A DNA stretch of 64,000 nucleotides. Source: Janthinobacterium sp. CG3 (lineage in GTDB: Bacteria > Pseudomonadota > Gammaproteobacteria > Burkholderiales > Burkholderiaceae_D). Within the stretch, counting starts at the first letter, position 1. Every line of letters begins with the position of its first letter. A program made the position numbers and the translations under genes. Shown piece by piece: positions 18,829 to 31,563 of the stretch. Under the pieces are notes generated by a model. It was given only the letters and a program-made list of their open reading frames with translations, was not told the DNA's origin and ran no database searches. The stretch spans positions 3,481,513 through 3,545,512 of the forward strand of contig NZ_KB467824.1 of the NCBI RefSeq assembly GCF_000344615.1. Reading direction: 5' to 3'.

Positions 18829-20634
18829 TTATTTGGTGAAAAGTTGCAGATGTTCGATGACCGGGCCGAGCGCCAGCGCCGGCACGTAATTGAGCACGCC
18901 GACCAGGACCACGATCCCGACCAGCAAGGCGATGAACATCGGACCGTGGGTCGGCATGGTGCCGGCGTTGGCCGCCAGGCGCTGCTTGGCGGCCAACGAA
19001 CCGGCCACGGCCAGCACCGGCACGATCACGCCGAAGCGGCCGAACCACATCGCCACGGCCAGCATCACGTTATAGAAGGGCGTGTTGGCGGACAGGCCGG
19101 CGAAGGCGCTGCCGTTGTTGTTGGCGGCCGAGGTGAAGGCGTACAGCACCTCCGAGAAACCGTGCGCGCCGGGGTTCAGGATGCCGGCCTTGCCGGCATC
19201 GAGCATGACGGCGACGGCGGTGCCGCTGAGCACCAGGGCCGGCGTCGCCAGGATGGCCAGCGAGGTCATCTTCATTTCGTAGGCCTGGATCTTCTTGCCC
19301 AGGTATTCCGGGGTGCGCCCTATCATCAAGCCGGCGATGAACACCGCCAGGATGGCGAACATCAGCATGCCGTACAGGCCGGTGCCGACGCCGCCGAAAA
19401 TGACTTCGCCGAACTGCATCAACAGCAGCGGCACGGCGCCGCCCAGCGGCATGAACGAGTCGTGCATCGCGTTGACGGCGCCGCAGGAGGCCGCCGTCGT
19501 CACGGCCGCGAACAGCGTCGAGCCGCCGATGCCGAAGCGCGTCTCCTTGCCCTCCATATTGCCGCCGGCCTGCAAGGCGCTGGCGCCCTGGTCGACGCCC
19601 AGCGCCTGCAAGGCCGGATGCGCGACCTGCTCGGCGCCCATCAGGGCCAGCGTCAGCGCGGTAAACAGCAAGGTCATCGCGGCCAGCACCGCCCAGCCCT
19701 GGCGCATATCGCCGACCATGCGCCCGAAGGTGAAGCACAAGCCGGCCGGGATCAGGAAGATCGCCAGCATCTGCAGGAAATTGCTCAGCGCGCTGGGGTT
19801 CTCGAACGGATGGGCCGAGTTGGCGTTGAAGAAGCCGCCGCCGTTGGTGCCGAGCAGCTTGATCGCCTCCTGCGACGCGACCGGGCCCATGGCCAGGGTT
19901 TGCGTCGTGGCGAGCCGGGCTTGCAGCACCGGCTGGCCGGCCGCGTCGAGCGCGGGCTGGCCGTCGGCGCCGGTGTGCGGCGCCGCGTACGCGACCGGCT
20001 CCAGCAGCGCCACCTCGGTATAGGCGGCGAAGTTCTGGACCACGCCCTGGCCCATCAACGCGACGGCGAAGAGCAGCGACAGCGGCAACAACACATACAG
20101 CGTCGAGCGCGTCATATCGACCCAGAAATTGCCGATCGACTTAGAGCTGCGCGACGAAAACCCGCGCAGCAGCGCGAAAATGACGCAGATGCCGGTCGCG
20201 GCGGAAAAGAAATTCTGCCCGGCCAGGCCCAGCATTTGCGTCAGGTAACTCATCGTCTGCTCGCCGCCGTAGCCCTGCCAGTTGGTGTTGGCGACGAAAC
20301 TGACCGCCGTGTTGAACGAGGAATCCGGGCTGACCGCGCCCAGGCCCCGCGGATTCAGCGGCAACACGCCCTGCAGGCGCTGCAGCGCGTAGACGAAGAC
20401 GGCGCCGAGCGTGTTGAAGACGATCAGCGCGATGGCGTAGCGCTTCCAGCCCATCGCCTTGTCGGCGGGCAGACCGGCCAGGCGGTACAGGCCGTTTTCG
20501 CATGTCCGCAGCCAGCCCAGGCCGCGGATCGGGGCGGCGCCGGCGACCCTGGCCATATACAGGCCGAGCGGATAGGCCAGCGCCAGCAACACCAGCAGGA
20601 AGGCCAGCAACAACAATATCGATGGCGTCGTCAT
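18829..20634 (-). CDS. kdpA: KdpA potassium-binding channel subunit
   Basis: A 601-residue membrane protein with the superfamily-of-K-transporters fold. All four selectivity-filter loops are visible: [32 protein letters not shown] and [11 protein letters not shown] start at the ATG at 20634 ([10 protein letters not shown]), whose A is shared with the kdpF stop (TGATG); the frame is open further upstream but that portion reads as non-hydrophobic noise and covers kdpF. Confidence 0.96.
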   Translation of the reverse strand: MTTPSILLLLAFLLVLLALAYPLGLYMARVAGAAPIRGLGWLRTCENGLYRLAGLPADKAMGWKRYAIALIVFNTLGAVFVYALQRLQGVLPLNPRGLGAVSPDSSFNTAVSFVANTNWQGYGGEQTMSYLTQMLGLAGQNFFSAATGICVIFALLRGFSSRSSKSIGNFWVDMTRSTLYVLLPLSLLFAVALMGQGVVQNFAAYTEVALLEPVAYAAPHTGADGQPALDAAGQPVLQARLATTQTLAMGPVASQEAIKLLGTNGGGFFNANSAHPFENPSALSNFLQMLAIFLIPAGLCFTFGRMVGDMRQGWAVLAAMTLLFTALTLALMGAEQVAHPALQALGVDQGASALQAGGNMEGKETRFGIGGSTLFAAVTTAASCGAVNAMHDSFMPLGGAVPLLLMQFGEVIFGGVGTGLYGMLMFAILAVFIAGLMIGRTPEYLGKKIQAYEMKMTSLAILATPALVLSGTAVAVMLDAGKAGILNPGAHGFSEVLYAFTSAANNNGSAFAGLSANTPFYNVMLAVAMWFGRFGVIVPVLAVAGSLAAKQRLAANAGTMPTHGPMFIALLVGIVVLVGVLNYVPALALGPVIEHLQLFTK

Positions 20635-20723
20635 CACAGCTGCTCCGCCTTCAACAGCGCCACCAGCAAATACACCAACAGGGCGGCCGACACGACCGCG
20701 CCGAGCACATAAAACGCGTTCAT
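20634..20723 (-). CDS. kdpF: KdpF, small membrane subunit of the Kdp complex
   Basis: A 29-residue peptide, [20 protein letters not shown] followed by VALLKAEQL: one hydrophobic helix with a short polar tail, the standard KdpF form that stabilises KdpFABC in the membrane. Its stop shares a base with the kdpA start, and its own ATG overlaps the stop of another tiny upstream gene (ATGA), giving a chain of coupled starts. Confidence 0.88.
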   Translation of the reverse strand: MNAFYVLGAVVSAALLVYLLVALLKAEQL

Positions 20724-20818
20724 TGCGGGCCTCCCAATGTGTCGCAAGCGACGGCAAAGCCGCACACGGCGGCGAAAAACGCGGCAATCAAGCCGATAAA
20801 TACGATATCCATCACCAT
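20720..20818 (-). CDS. Small membrane peptide leading the kdp operon
   Basis: A 32-residue frame beginning [20 protein letters not shown], mostly hydrophobic, ending four bases into kdpF (ATGA). A second in-frame ATG (20812, MDIVF) is also possible. Similar tiny one-helix proteins precede kdpF in several proteobacteria and are often annotated as a potassium-transport peptide; that is from memory of such loci, not a search. The tight coupling to kdpF argues that it is translated. It might be a Kdp accessory subunit or a leader whose translation sets expression. Confidence 0.6.
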   Translation of the reverse strand: MVMDIVFIGLIAAFFAAVCGFAVACDTLGGPQ

Positions 20819-20895
20819 CCCCAGTAAGGTTTGTTTTGATGCCGTGAAGGTTAGCGGGAAGCGTCTAAAAATTTCGTAAAGACTCCAGGGACGGG

Positions 20896-20912
20896 TGTAA
20901 ACAAGATGTAAA
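20896..20912 (-). promoter_or_regulatory. Candidate KdpE-binding direct repeat upstream of the kdp operon
   Basis: On the minus strand TTTACA occurs twice, 11 bases start to start (one DNA turn), inside TTTACATCTTGTTTACA. Direct repeats one turn apart are how OmpR-type regulators bind, and E. coli KdpE binds a T-rich site containing TTTACA. It is about 80 bases before the first small gene of the operon. Confidence 0.45.
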
Positions 20913-20991
20913 AATCGCCGCGTTTCGTGTTTTTCCGGACGGCGGCGGGGTTTCGGCGCTCGCCGTTTGGCGTATTGCGCCCCGATAAGGA

Positions 20992-20997
20992 TAGAAT
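20992..20997 (+). promoter_or_regulatory. Probable -10 of the parE promoter
   Basis: TAGAAT (5 of 6 matches to the consensus) lies 50 bases before the parE ATG. A TTGGCG at 20967-20972 could be the -35, with a long 19-base spacer. Confidence 0.35.
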
Positions 20998-21047
20998 GCG
21001 CAGGCGTCCGCATAAACCCAGTACCGCCTTTATCAGCTTGAACACGT

Positions 21048-23045
<1,998 letters not shown>

Positions 23046-23115
23046 CCGCGCCGACACGGCGGCCCGGCGCCCGGCGCCGCGCCGCCGCACCCCCATTTCA
23101 ACACCGAACAACACT

Positions 23116-25446
<2,331 letters not shown>

Positions 25447-25470
25447 CGCGACCTTCAGTTAACCTGCCGC

Positions 25471-25588
25471 AGGTCGGATGAGCGTAGCGTAATCCGACCA
25501 TGTTGGCCGAGGCGGGACGCGCAGCTCCACGCCAACGTCGTCGGGTTAGCCACGCCGTGTAACGGAATGCGGGCTAACCCGACCCACG
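25471..25588. repeat. Palindromic intergenic repeat (GGTCGGATTA family), double copy
   Basis: Two hairpins lie back to back: GGTCGGAT with AATCCGACC (25472-25499), then GTCGGGTTAGC with GCTAACCCGAC (about 25539-25582). Relatives occur at 33488, 39168 and 46533 in this window. It fills the 174-base gap between parC and the patatin-like gene. Confidence 0.75.
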
Positions 25589-25620
25589 GAAATCCCGGCA
25601 ACGCTGGATGATCTTGAACC

Positions 25621-26712
25621 ATGAACCAATCCCCCAAATATCAGCGCTGCCTGGTGATGGCCGGCGGCGGCTTCCGCTTCCCCTACTACCTCGGCATGTA
25701 CGCCGCCGCCGTCGACAGCGGCAATCCACCCGACTTACTGCTGGCCAGCTGCGGCGGCTCGATCGCCGCGGCCGTGATCCAGGCCCTGCCCGACGACGCC
25801 CAGCGCAAGGCCTGGGTCAGTTCGCCGGCGATGTACGCCTTCCTGTGCGGCCTGCAGTCGACGCCGAAGGCGGCCATCGGCCGCTCCTTTGTGCGCGCGC
25901 TGAAACGCCGCCTGCAAAAAGGCCGCACCAAGCTGGTCCCGGACCTGTTCGACGACTATTTCTTCGAGATTCCGCCCGAGCTGCCGCTGCCGCCGCGGCA
26001 GTCGTACGACGCGCCGGCGGTGGCCATCGTCGGCGGCAAGATCCTGTTCGAACCGGAGGACGTCGGCCAGTTGCGCGCCGGGCGCAAGCTGTTCGCCGAG
26101 ACGGTGTTCGGCGACGCGCGCAGCGCCGCCCTACTCGACGGCATGGTCTCGCCGCTGAGCGCGCCGCAATGGGGCGACAACGCCATTGCGCCGCGCCTGC
26201 TCACCGACGTCGGCATGCCGATCGGCGACGCGGTGCGCATTTCGATTTCGGATATGTTTTATTTCCGCTGCCACGCCCACGAGGACCAGCACTACATGGG
26301 CGGCGTGATCGACCTGTTCCCGATCGAGGTGGCGCAGCGGATGGCGCACAGCGTGGTGATCGAGATGAAGGCGCCGTTCAGCCAGAACGCGGCCATTCCG
26401 GCGCTGCGGGCGGTGCTGGGCATCGACGGCAACCAGCGCCTGCGGCATATCCACGCCCAGCGCGCCGACGTGTGGATCGATTCCTCGGATGTCGAGCAGG
26501 TGCTGCGCAGCAGCGGCATGCAGCAAAAGCTGGCGTGGCGCGAAAACCGCATCCGCCTGGTGATGCCGGCCGACTACCGCAGCTTCGTCGTCCAGGTGGA
26601 AACGCAGTGGCAGTATGGCTACCAGCGCGCGCGCGAGGCGTTCGCCAAGGCCGCCGCCGGCGAGAAGCCGCAGATGCGCCACGCCACCAAACACAATCGG
26701 CCGGCGCCATGA
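25621..26712 (+). CDS. Patatin-like protein with atypical catalytic motifs
   Basis: A 363-residue protein with the patatin fold pattern: glycine-rich oxyanion loop MAGGGFRFPYYLG at residue 13, then a nucleophile-elbow region LLLASCGGSIAAAV near residue 45. In normal patatins the elbow is G-x-S-x-G; here it is A-S-C-G-G, putting Cys where the Ser should be. The usual Asp-Gly-Gly appears as YMGGVIDLFPIE, with Met for Asp. So the Ser-Asp dyad is missing, and the protein is either a Cys-based variant or a non-catalytic relative. No signal peptide. It is a single gene after parC. Why this start: ATG with AACC context only four codons inside the shared repeat-free region. Confidence 0.7.
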   Translation: MNQSPKYQRCLVMAGGGFRFPYYLGMYAAAVDSGNPPDLLLASCGGSIAAAVIQALPDDAQRKAWVSSPAMYAFLCGLQSTPKAAIGRSFVRALKRRLQKGRTKLVPDLFDDYFFEIPPELPLPPRQSYDAPAVAIVGGKILFEPEDVGQLRAGRKLFAETVFGDARSAALLDGMVSPLSAPQWGDNAIAPRLLTDVGMPIGDAVRISISDMFYFRCHAHEDQHYMGGVIDLFPIEVAQRMAHSVVIEMKAPFSQNAAIPALRAVLGIDGNQRLRHIHAQRADVWIDSSDVEQVLRSSGMQQKLAWRENRIRLVMPADYRSFVVQVETQWQYGYQRAREAFAKAAAGEKPQMRHATKHNRPAP

Positions 26713-26719
26713 AAAAAGC

Positions 26720-26815
26720 CGCCCATGACAAAAGAACCAAAGGCGAAAAGCCGGGGTCGGACCGGTCGGGTCCGTCCCCAGATTAACGTTTCTGGTTCTT
26801 TTGGCGGGGCGGCTG
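26720..26815. repeat. Nested palindromic element between convergent genes
   Basis: Outer arms GCCGCCC (26720-26726) and GGGCGGC (26809-26815), then CAAAAGAACCA (26731-26741) and TGGTTCTTTTG (26795-26805), are perfect inverted repeats. Inside, GGGGTCGGACC (26755) pairs with GGTCCGTCCCC (26771) with one mismatch. The core with AAAAGCCGGGG in front belongs to a repeat family also seen at 30236. It may act as a bidirectional terminator. Confidence 0.7.
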
Positions 26816-26843
26816 TCGGGCCGGCCGGTCTACTGACTACTGA

Positions 26844-27341
26844 TTACTTCTTGGCCGCGGCGGCTTTCACGTCGGCGGCGCCCTTGGCTTTGACTTCTTC
26901 GGTTTTGGTGGCGGCGATGGCCTTGTCGGCGCTCGCCTCAACTTGTTCCTTGGCCAGTTTTTCGTTGGCTTTCACCGAGCTCTTGATGGCTTTGGCATCG
27001 GCGCCGGCAACGGCTTTGTCGGCTTTGGCTTCGGCCTTCATTTTGTCTTCGGCGTCCGCGCCGGCGACTTTATCGGCCGCTTTGGCATGGGCTTTGTGCG
27101 CTTTGGCGTGGGCTTTCTGCTTTTTCTTGTCGGCCTTGACGGCCGCTTCGGCGACGTTTTCGTCGGCGTTGGCGTCCACTTTCATTTCTTTCACGACAGC
27201 CTTGGAATTGGCTTTTTCAGCTTTGGCTTCGGCCTTCACAACGGCTTCGGTGGCTGGCGCGGCTGGCGCTGGAACAGCGGTCTGGGCGAATGCCGACGTG
27301 GCGAAGGTGGCGGCGATCAGGGTGGCGAGTAATTTATTCAT
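26844..27341 (-). CDS. Secreted Ala/Lys-rich helical protein
   Basis: A 165-residue protein with a clear Sec signal (MNKLLATLIAATFATSAFAQ, cut after AFA). The mature part is almost only Ala, Lys, Glu, Asp and Val, with repeated KA, KAD and KAEAKA words, giving a long amphipathic helix or coiled coil. It resembles histone-H1-like or phasin-like low-complexity proteins but has no specific family signature. Many related short secreted Ala/Lys-rich proteins occur in Oxalobacteraceae. I started at the ATG before the signal sequence; the frame is open further upstream without a plausible start. Function unknown, perhaps envelope stress or DNA/polyanion binding. Confidence 0.7.
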   Translation of the reverse strand: MNKLLATLIAATFATSAFAQTAVPAPAAPATEAVVKAEAKAEKANSKAVVKEMKVDANADENVAEAAVKADKKKQKAHAKAHKAHAKAADKVAGADAEDKMKAEAKADKAVAGADAKAIKSSVKANEKLAKEQVEASADKAIAATKTEEVKAKGAADVKAAAAKK

Positions 27342-27547
27342 GGTGTGTAACCTTTCGAGTTTGGATGGATGTTTATTTAGTTTTATAGGAAGCGGGCAAA
27401 CATTCATAAATCTGCCAGGTATCGGGTCCGCTTCTGCCAAAGCAAAACCACAACATGCATGCAGAATAACGACTCCGCCTCCACCCTTCTGTGCGCTAGC
27501 ACACGTTGCAAGAATAAAATTTCTGCAAGACAAGCGGCCTCAAGCGC

Positions 27548-28753
27548 TCAGGCGAGCGTGGCCGCGGCGTGGCGCGCCGCGATCCATTCCTCGTTGGTGG
27601 GTTCGACGCCGACCAGCAGGCGGCTGTCCGGCGCCGAGATCAGCGCGCCGTGGACGGCGTTGGCGGCCGGGTCCAGTTGCGGCCCCAGGAAGCCGAGGCC
27701 GGCGCAGATGCGCTGGCGCAGCTCGGCGCTGTGCTCGCCCACGCCGGCGGTAAACACCAACAAGTCCAGCCCGCCGAGGATCGCCGTCAGCGCGCCGACC
27801 TCGCGCACGATGCGGCGCACGTACAACGCCAGCGCGGCGCGCACCCGTTCGCCGGTGGCGTCGCCGCGCCCTTCCAGTTCCAGCAGCACCGGCGGGTCGG
27901 CCGACACACCGGACACGCCCAGCAGGCCGGACTCGTGGTACAGCAGGTGGCCGACCTGCTGCAGCGTCAGCTTTTCCACCTCCATCATGTACAGCACCGC
28001 GCCGGGGTCGAGCGCGCCGCAGCGGGTGCCCATCATCAACCCGTCGAGCGCGGAAAAACCCATGGTCGTGGCGACGCTGCGCAAGTCCCGCAGCGCGCAC
28101 AGGCTGGCGCCGCTGCCCAGGTGAGCGACGATGACGCGCCCGCGCGCGGGGGCGCCGAAGCGCTCCGGCAGCACCTCGGCCATGTACTCGTACGACAGGC
28201 CGTGGAAGCCGTAGCGGCGCAGGCCGCGTTGCCACGCCGCGTACGGCAGCGGCAGCATTTGCTCGACCTGCTCCACGGTGTGGTGGAAGGCGGTGTCGAA
28301 ACAGGCCACCTGCGCCAGCCCGGGCAGCTCGGCCAGCAGCACCTCGATGGCCTCGAGCGCGAACGGCTGGTGCAGCGGCGCCAGCGGAATGAAGGTTTTC
28401 AAGTCGGCCAGCACGGCGGCGTCGATACGCGTCGGCGCCGAGTATTTGCTGCCGCCGTGGACCACCCGGTGCGCCACGGCGCGCAGGGCGCGCCCGTCCA
28501 GGCGCGCGACGACGTGGGCGCGGATGCGCTCGAGCGCGCCGTGGTAGGGCTTGGGCGCGCCGTCCGCCAGGTCCTCTGCGGCGCCGGCGCTGTCGCGGTA
28601 GGCCGCCTTCGGGCCGCCGATGCCGCTCACCTTGCCGCTCCACTCGGCCTGGCGCGGCGGCGCCGCGGCGCCGGCGCCGGCGCCGAACAGCGCGAACTTG
28701 ATGCTCGACGAGCCGCAGTTCAGCACCAGGATCAGTTCGGCCTGGTTTTTCAT
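27548..28753 (-). CDS. ackA: Acetate kinase
   Basis: A 401-residue acetokinase that converts acetyl phosphate and ADP to acetate and ATP. Signature one is LVLNCGSSSIKFALF at the N-terminus; signature two is the FDTAFHHTVEQVE segment; VAHLGSGASLCALRD is the phosphate-binding loop; a late VFTAGVGEHSAELR carries catalytic residues. It overlaps the upstream phosphotransacetylase fusion gene by four bases, as expected for the Pta-AckA pathway. In this cluster it may balance acetyl-CoA between acetate and PHA formation. Confidence 0.94.
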   Translation of the reverse strand: MKNQAELILVLNCGSSSIKFALFGAGAGAAAPPRQAEWSGKVSGIGGPKAAYRDSAGAAEDLADGAPKPYHGALERIRAHVVARLDGRALRAVAHRVVHGGSKYSAPTRIDAAVLADLKTFIPLAPLHQPFALEAIEVLLAELPGLAQVACFDTAFHHTVEQVEQMLPLPYAAWQRGLRRYGFHGLSYEYMAEVLPERFGAPARGRVIVAHLGSGASLCALRDLRSVATTMGFSALDGLMMGTRCGALDPGAVLYMMEVEKLTLQQVGHLLYHESGLLGVSGVSADPPVLLELEGRGDATGERVRAALALYVRRIVREVGALTAILGGLDLLVFTAGVGEHSAELRQRICAGLGFLGPQLDPAANAVHGALISAPDSRLLVGVEPTNEEWIAARHAAATLA

Positions 28754-30165
28754 GGCGGACTGGCGCGGTACTGGTGCGCCAGCATCAGGGCGATGGCGCA
28801 GGAGGCGATGCGGCTTTCGCGCGAATCGGCGCGGCTGGTCAGTACGATCGGCACCTTGGCGCCCAGCACAATGCCGGCGCTGGCCGCGTCGCCCATATAT
28901 TCAAGCTGCTTGGCCAGCATGTTGCCGCTTTCGAGGTCCGGCACCACCAGCACGTCGGCCCGCCCCGCCACTTCCGAGACGATGCCCTTGACGCGGGCGG
29001 CGGCGGCCGAGACGGCGTTGTCGAAGGCCAGCGGGCCGTCCAGCAGCGCGCCGCTGATCTGGCCGCGGTCGGCCATTTTGCACAGCGCCGCCGCGTCCAG
29101 CGTGGCCGGCATGTTCGGGTTGACCGTCTCCACCGCCGCCAGGATGGCCACGCGCGGCAGCGCGACGCCGATGGCGTGGGCCAGGTCGATGGCGTTGCGC
29201 ACGATGTCGGCCTTGTGCTCCAGCGTCGGGGCGATGTTGATGGCGGCGTCGGTGATGATGAAGGGGCGCGGATAGGCCGGCGTTTGCATCAGGAAGCAAT
29301 GGCTGATGCGGCGCTTGGTACGCAGCCCGGCCGCCGGCGCCAGCACCGCGGCCATCAGCTCGTCGGTGTGCAGGCTACCCTTCATCAGCGCCTCGACCTG
29401 GCCCCTGCCGGCCATCTCGGCGCCGCGCGCCGCCGCCGCGTGGCTGTGGGCGACGTCCTCGATCTCGACGCCGGCCAAGTCCAGCCCGGCGGCGGCGGCC
29501 AGCGCCTCCAGCCTGGCGCGCGGCGCCACCAGCACCGGCACGATCAGGCCGGCGGCGCGGGCGTCGAGCGCGGCCGACAGGCTCAGTTCGTCGCAGGGGT
29601 GGATCACCGCGACGCGGATCGCCGCCATCGACGCGACGTGGTCGAGCAGGCGCTGCACGCCGCCGCCGGTGCTCAGGCGCACCTCGGGCAGGGTGGTGCG
29701 CGGGCGCACGATAGCCTCGGTCGGCGCGATGACCTCGGCCTCGCCCTCGATGACGGTCTTGCCGTCCTGGTTGACGCACAGGCAGTCGAGCCTGAGCAGC
29801 TTCTTCTCGGCCACGATGGCGCCGACGGTGACGCTGATGGTCAGCGTGTCGCCGACCCGCACCGGTAGCAGGAAGCGCAGCGTCTGGCCGCGGTAAATGG
29901 TGCCGGGGCCGGGCAGGCGCGTGCCGAGTACGGCGGAAATGAGCGCCGCGCCCCACATGCCGTGGGCGATAACGCCGTGGAAGCGGGTCGAGGCGGCGAA
30001 CTCCGGATCGACGTGCTGCGGATTGTCGTCGCCCGACATCACCGCGAACAGTTGGATGTCCTCGGTGCTCAGCGTGCGTTCGATGGCGGCGCTGTCGCCG
30101 ATGGCGATCTGGTCGAAGGTGCGGTTGCGGATGATCTTCAGGTCGTCGTCTGGAACTATCGTCAT
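28750..30165 (-). CDS. MaoC-phosphate acetyltransferase fusion (enoyl-CoA hydratase/Pta)
   Basis: A 471-residue two-domain protein. Residues 1-150 are a MaoC-type hot-dog domain with the hydratase residues in GDDNPQHVDPEFA and HGMWGAAL. Residues about 170-471 are a phosphotransacetylase domain (MKGSLHTDELM, FIITDAAINIAPTLEHK, LVVPDLESGNMLAKQLEYM). The Pta half turns acetyl-CoA into acetyl phosphate for AckA; the MaoC half may make or bind (R)-3-hydroxyacyl-CoA, a PHA precursor. This fusion linked to ackA and PHA genes is recurrent in Burkholderiales. Confidence 0.9.
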   Translation of the reverse strand: MTIVPDDDLKIIRNRTFDQIAIGDSAAIERTLSTEDIQLFAVMSGDDNPQHVDPEFAASTRFHGVIAHGMWGAALISAVLGTRLPGPGTIYRGQTLRFLLPVRVGDTLTISVTVGAIVAEKKLLRLDCLCVNQDGKTVIEGEAEVIAPTEAIVRPRTTLPEVRLSTGGGVQRLLDHVASMAAIRVAVIHPCDELSLSAALDARAAGLIVPVLVAPRARLEALAAAAGLDLAGVEIEDVAHSHAAAARGAEMAGRGQVEALMKGSLHTDELMAAVLAPAAGLRTKRRISHCFLMQTPAYPRPFIITDAAINIAPTLEHKADIVRNAIDLAHAIGVALPRVAILAAVETVNPNMPATLDAAALCKMADRGQISGALLDGPLAFDNAVSAAAARVKGIVSEVAGRADVLVVPDLESGNMLAKQLEYMGDAASAGIVLGAKVPIVLTSRADSRESRIASCAIALMLAHQYRASPP

Positions 30166-30235
30166 ATGCGCGGAATGGTCAGGATTGAGGCGGCGCGAGG
30201 GCCGCGGCCGCGTGTAAAACCAGCGGCAAAAAGCC

Positions 30236-30262
30236 GGGGCCAGACCCGTGGGGTCTGACCCC
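30236..30262. repeat. GGGGCCAGACCC palindrome (AAAAGCCGGGG repeat family)
   Basis: GGGGCCAGACCC (30236-30247) and GGGTCTGACCCC (30251-30262) pair with one mismatch around a three-base loop, preceded by AAAAGCC as in the element near 26755. It lies between the phasin-like gene and the Pta fusion, so it could weaken read-through within the cluster. Confidence 0.7.
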
Positions 30263-30301
30263 GCTCTTCCCCCGCCGCTGGCTGGGACGACGTGCGTGCG
30301 A

Positions 30302-30595
30302 TTACTTGTTGAACTGTTTCATGAAGTCGCCCATCGCGCTGCCGAACGGCGCGGCGGTGTTCAGGCTGCTCATGGCGGCGGTCGATTCCTTTTGCCAGGC
30401 CTGGACGGCGGCGGTCATGCCCTGGAAAAAGGCGGCCTGGCTGCTGGCCAGGTTGCCGGCGAACGATTGCAAGTCGCCCGGCGTGCCCTGGCTCATGAAT
30501 TGTTGGCCGCTTTCCTGCACCAGCTTGCCCGCGGTTTGCAACAGTTCCAAGTTGGCTTTGTACAGATTCATCGGCAGTTCGGTATTCGTGGTCAT
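30302..30595 (-). CDS. Phasin-like granule protein
   Basis: A 97-residue, all-helical protein with many Gln, Ala and Met and no Cys, which matches small phasins that coat polyhydroxyalkanoate granules (NLELLQTAGKLVQESGQQF; FFQGMTAAVQAWQKE). AGGACCC precedes the ATG. It lies between the FabI/PHA-synthase pair and the Pta/AckA pair, which supports a role in PHA storage. The Phasin_2 type is the best guess; sequence alone does not prove granule binding. Confidence 0.75.
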   Translation of the reverse strand: MTTNTELPMNLYKANLELLQTAGKLVQESGQQFMSQGTPGDLQSFAGNLASSQAAFFQGMTAAVQAWQKESTAAMSSLNTAAPFGSAMGDFMKQFNK

Positions 30596-30790
30596 GGTGG
30601 GTCCTTTTAAACGAGGGAAAAAACCGTTCGCTGCTGCGAATACGGAAAGTTGAACAAAAAACAGCGCAGCCCCTATTACCGGCGGCGCCAGAAAGGTTTT
30701 CCATACTACCCCTATACCGGCGCGGTGGCACGAATTCCTCTAGTTGAGTTCGCTCAACTGTGGCGTCCGCGCAGGCCCCCAACCTGACTA

Positions 30791-31561
30791 TCAATTCAGG
30801 ATGTGGTAGCCGGCGTCGACGTACAGCGTGCCGCCGGTGATGGCGCGGGCGGCGTCGCCGGCCAAAAAAGCGCACAGCGCGCCGACGTCGTCGATGTCGA
30901 CCAGGCGGCGCAACGGCGCGCGCGCGGCGGCGTCGGCCAGCAGCCGGTCGAAATGGGCGATGCCGGAGGCGGCGCGGGTCGCCAGCGGCCCCGGCGACAC
31001 CGCGTTGACGCGGATGCCGGCCGGCCCCAGCTCGGCCGCCAGATAACGCACCGACGCCTCCAGCGCCGCCTTCACCGGCCCCATCAGGCCGTAATCGCCG
31101 ATCACCTCCTCGGCGCCCAGGTAGCTCATCGTCATCAAGCTGCCGCCGTGGCGCATCAAAGGCTCGGCCAGCTTGGCCATGCGCACGAAGGAGTGGCAGG
31201 AAACGTCCATCGCCTGGGCGAATCCGGCGGCCGAGCTGTCGGCCACGCGGCCCTGCAAATCCTGCTTCGGCGCGAAGGCGATCGAATGCACCAGGAAGTC
31301 GAGCCTGCCCCACTGCGCCGCGATGGCCGCGAACAGCGCCGCCATCTGCGGCGCCGAGGTGACGTCGAGCGGCATGGCGATGGCCGCCGGCAGTTGCCGC
31401 GCCAGCGGTTCGACGTGCGGCCGCGCCTTGTCGTTGAGCCAGGTGACGGCCAGCTCGGCGCCGGCGGCGCGCAAGGCGCGGGCGCAGCCCCAGGCGATGC
31501 TGTGCTCGTTGGCGATGCCGACCACCAGCCCTTTCTTGCCCTGCAATCCGGGATCGATCAT
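30791..31561 (-). CDS. fabI: Enoyl-ACP reductase (FabI type), PHA-linked copy
   Basis: A 256-residue short-chain dehydrogenase of the FabI class, which reduces trans-2-enoyl-ACP with NADH in fatty-acid elongation. The NAD site is GIANEHSIAWGCARAL; the catalytic pair lies in MSYLGAEEVIGDYGLMGPVK (Tyr, then Tyr-x6-Lys). The start is the ATG at 31561; the frame is open further upstream inside the PHA-synthase gene. It begins two bases after the synthase stop, so they share a transcript. Being tied to PHA genes, it is likely a second FabI rather than the main housekeeping one. Confidence 0.88.
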   Translation of the reverse strand: MIDPGLQGKKGLVVGIANEHSIAWGCARALRAAGAELAVTWLNDKARPHVEPLARQLPAAIAMPLDVTSAPQMAALFAAIAAQWGRLDFLVHSIAFAPKQDLQGRVADSSAAGFAQAMDVSCHSFVRMAKLAEPLMRHGGSLMTMSYLGAEEVIGDYGLMGPVKAALEASVRYLAAELGPAGIRVNAVSPGPLATRAASGIAHFDRLLADAAARAPLRRLVDIDDVGALCAFLAGDAARAITGGTLYVDAGYHILN

Positions 31562-31563
31562 CC

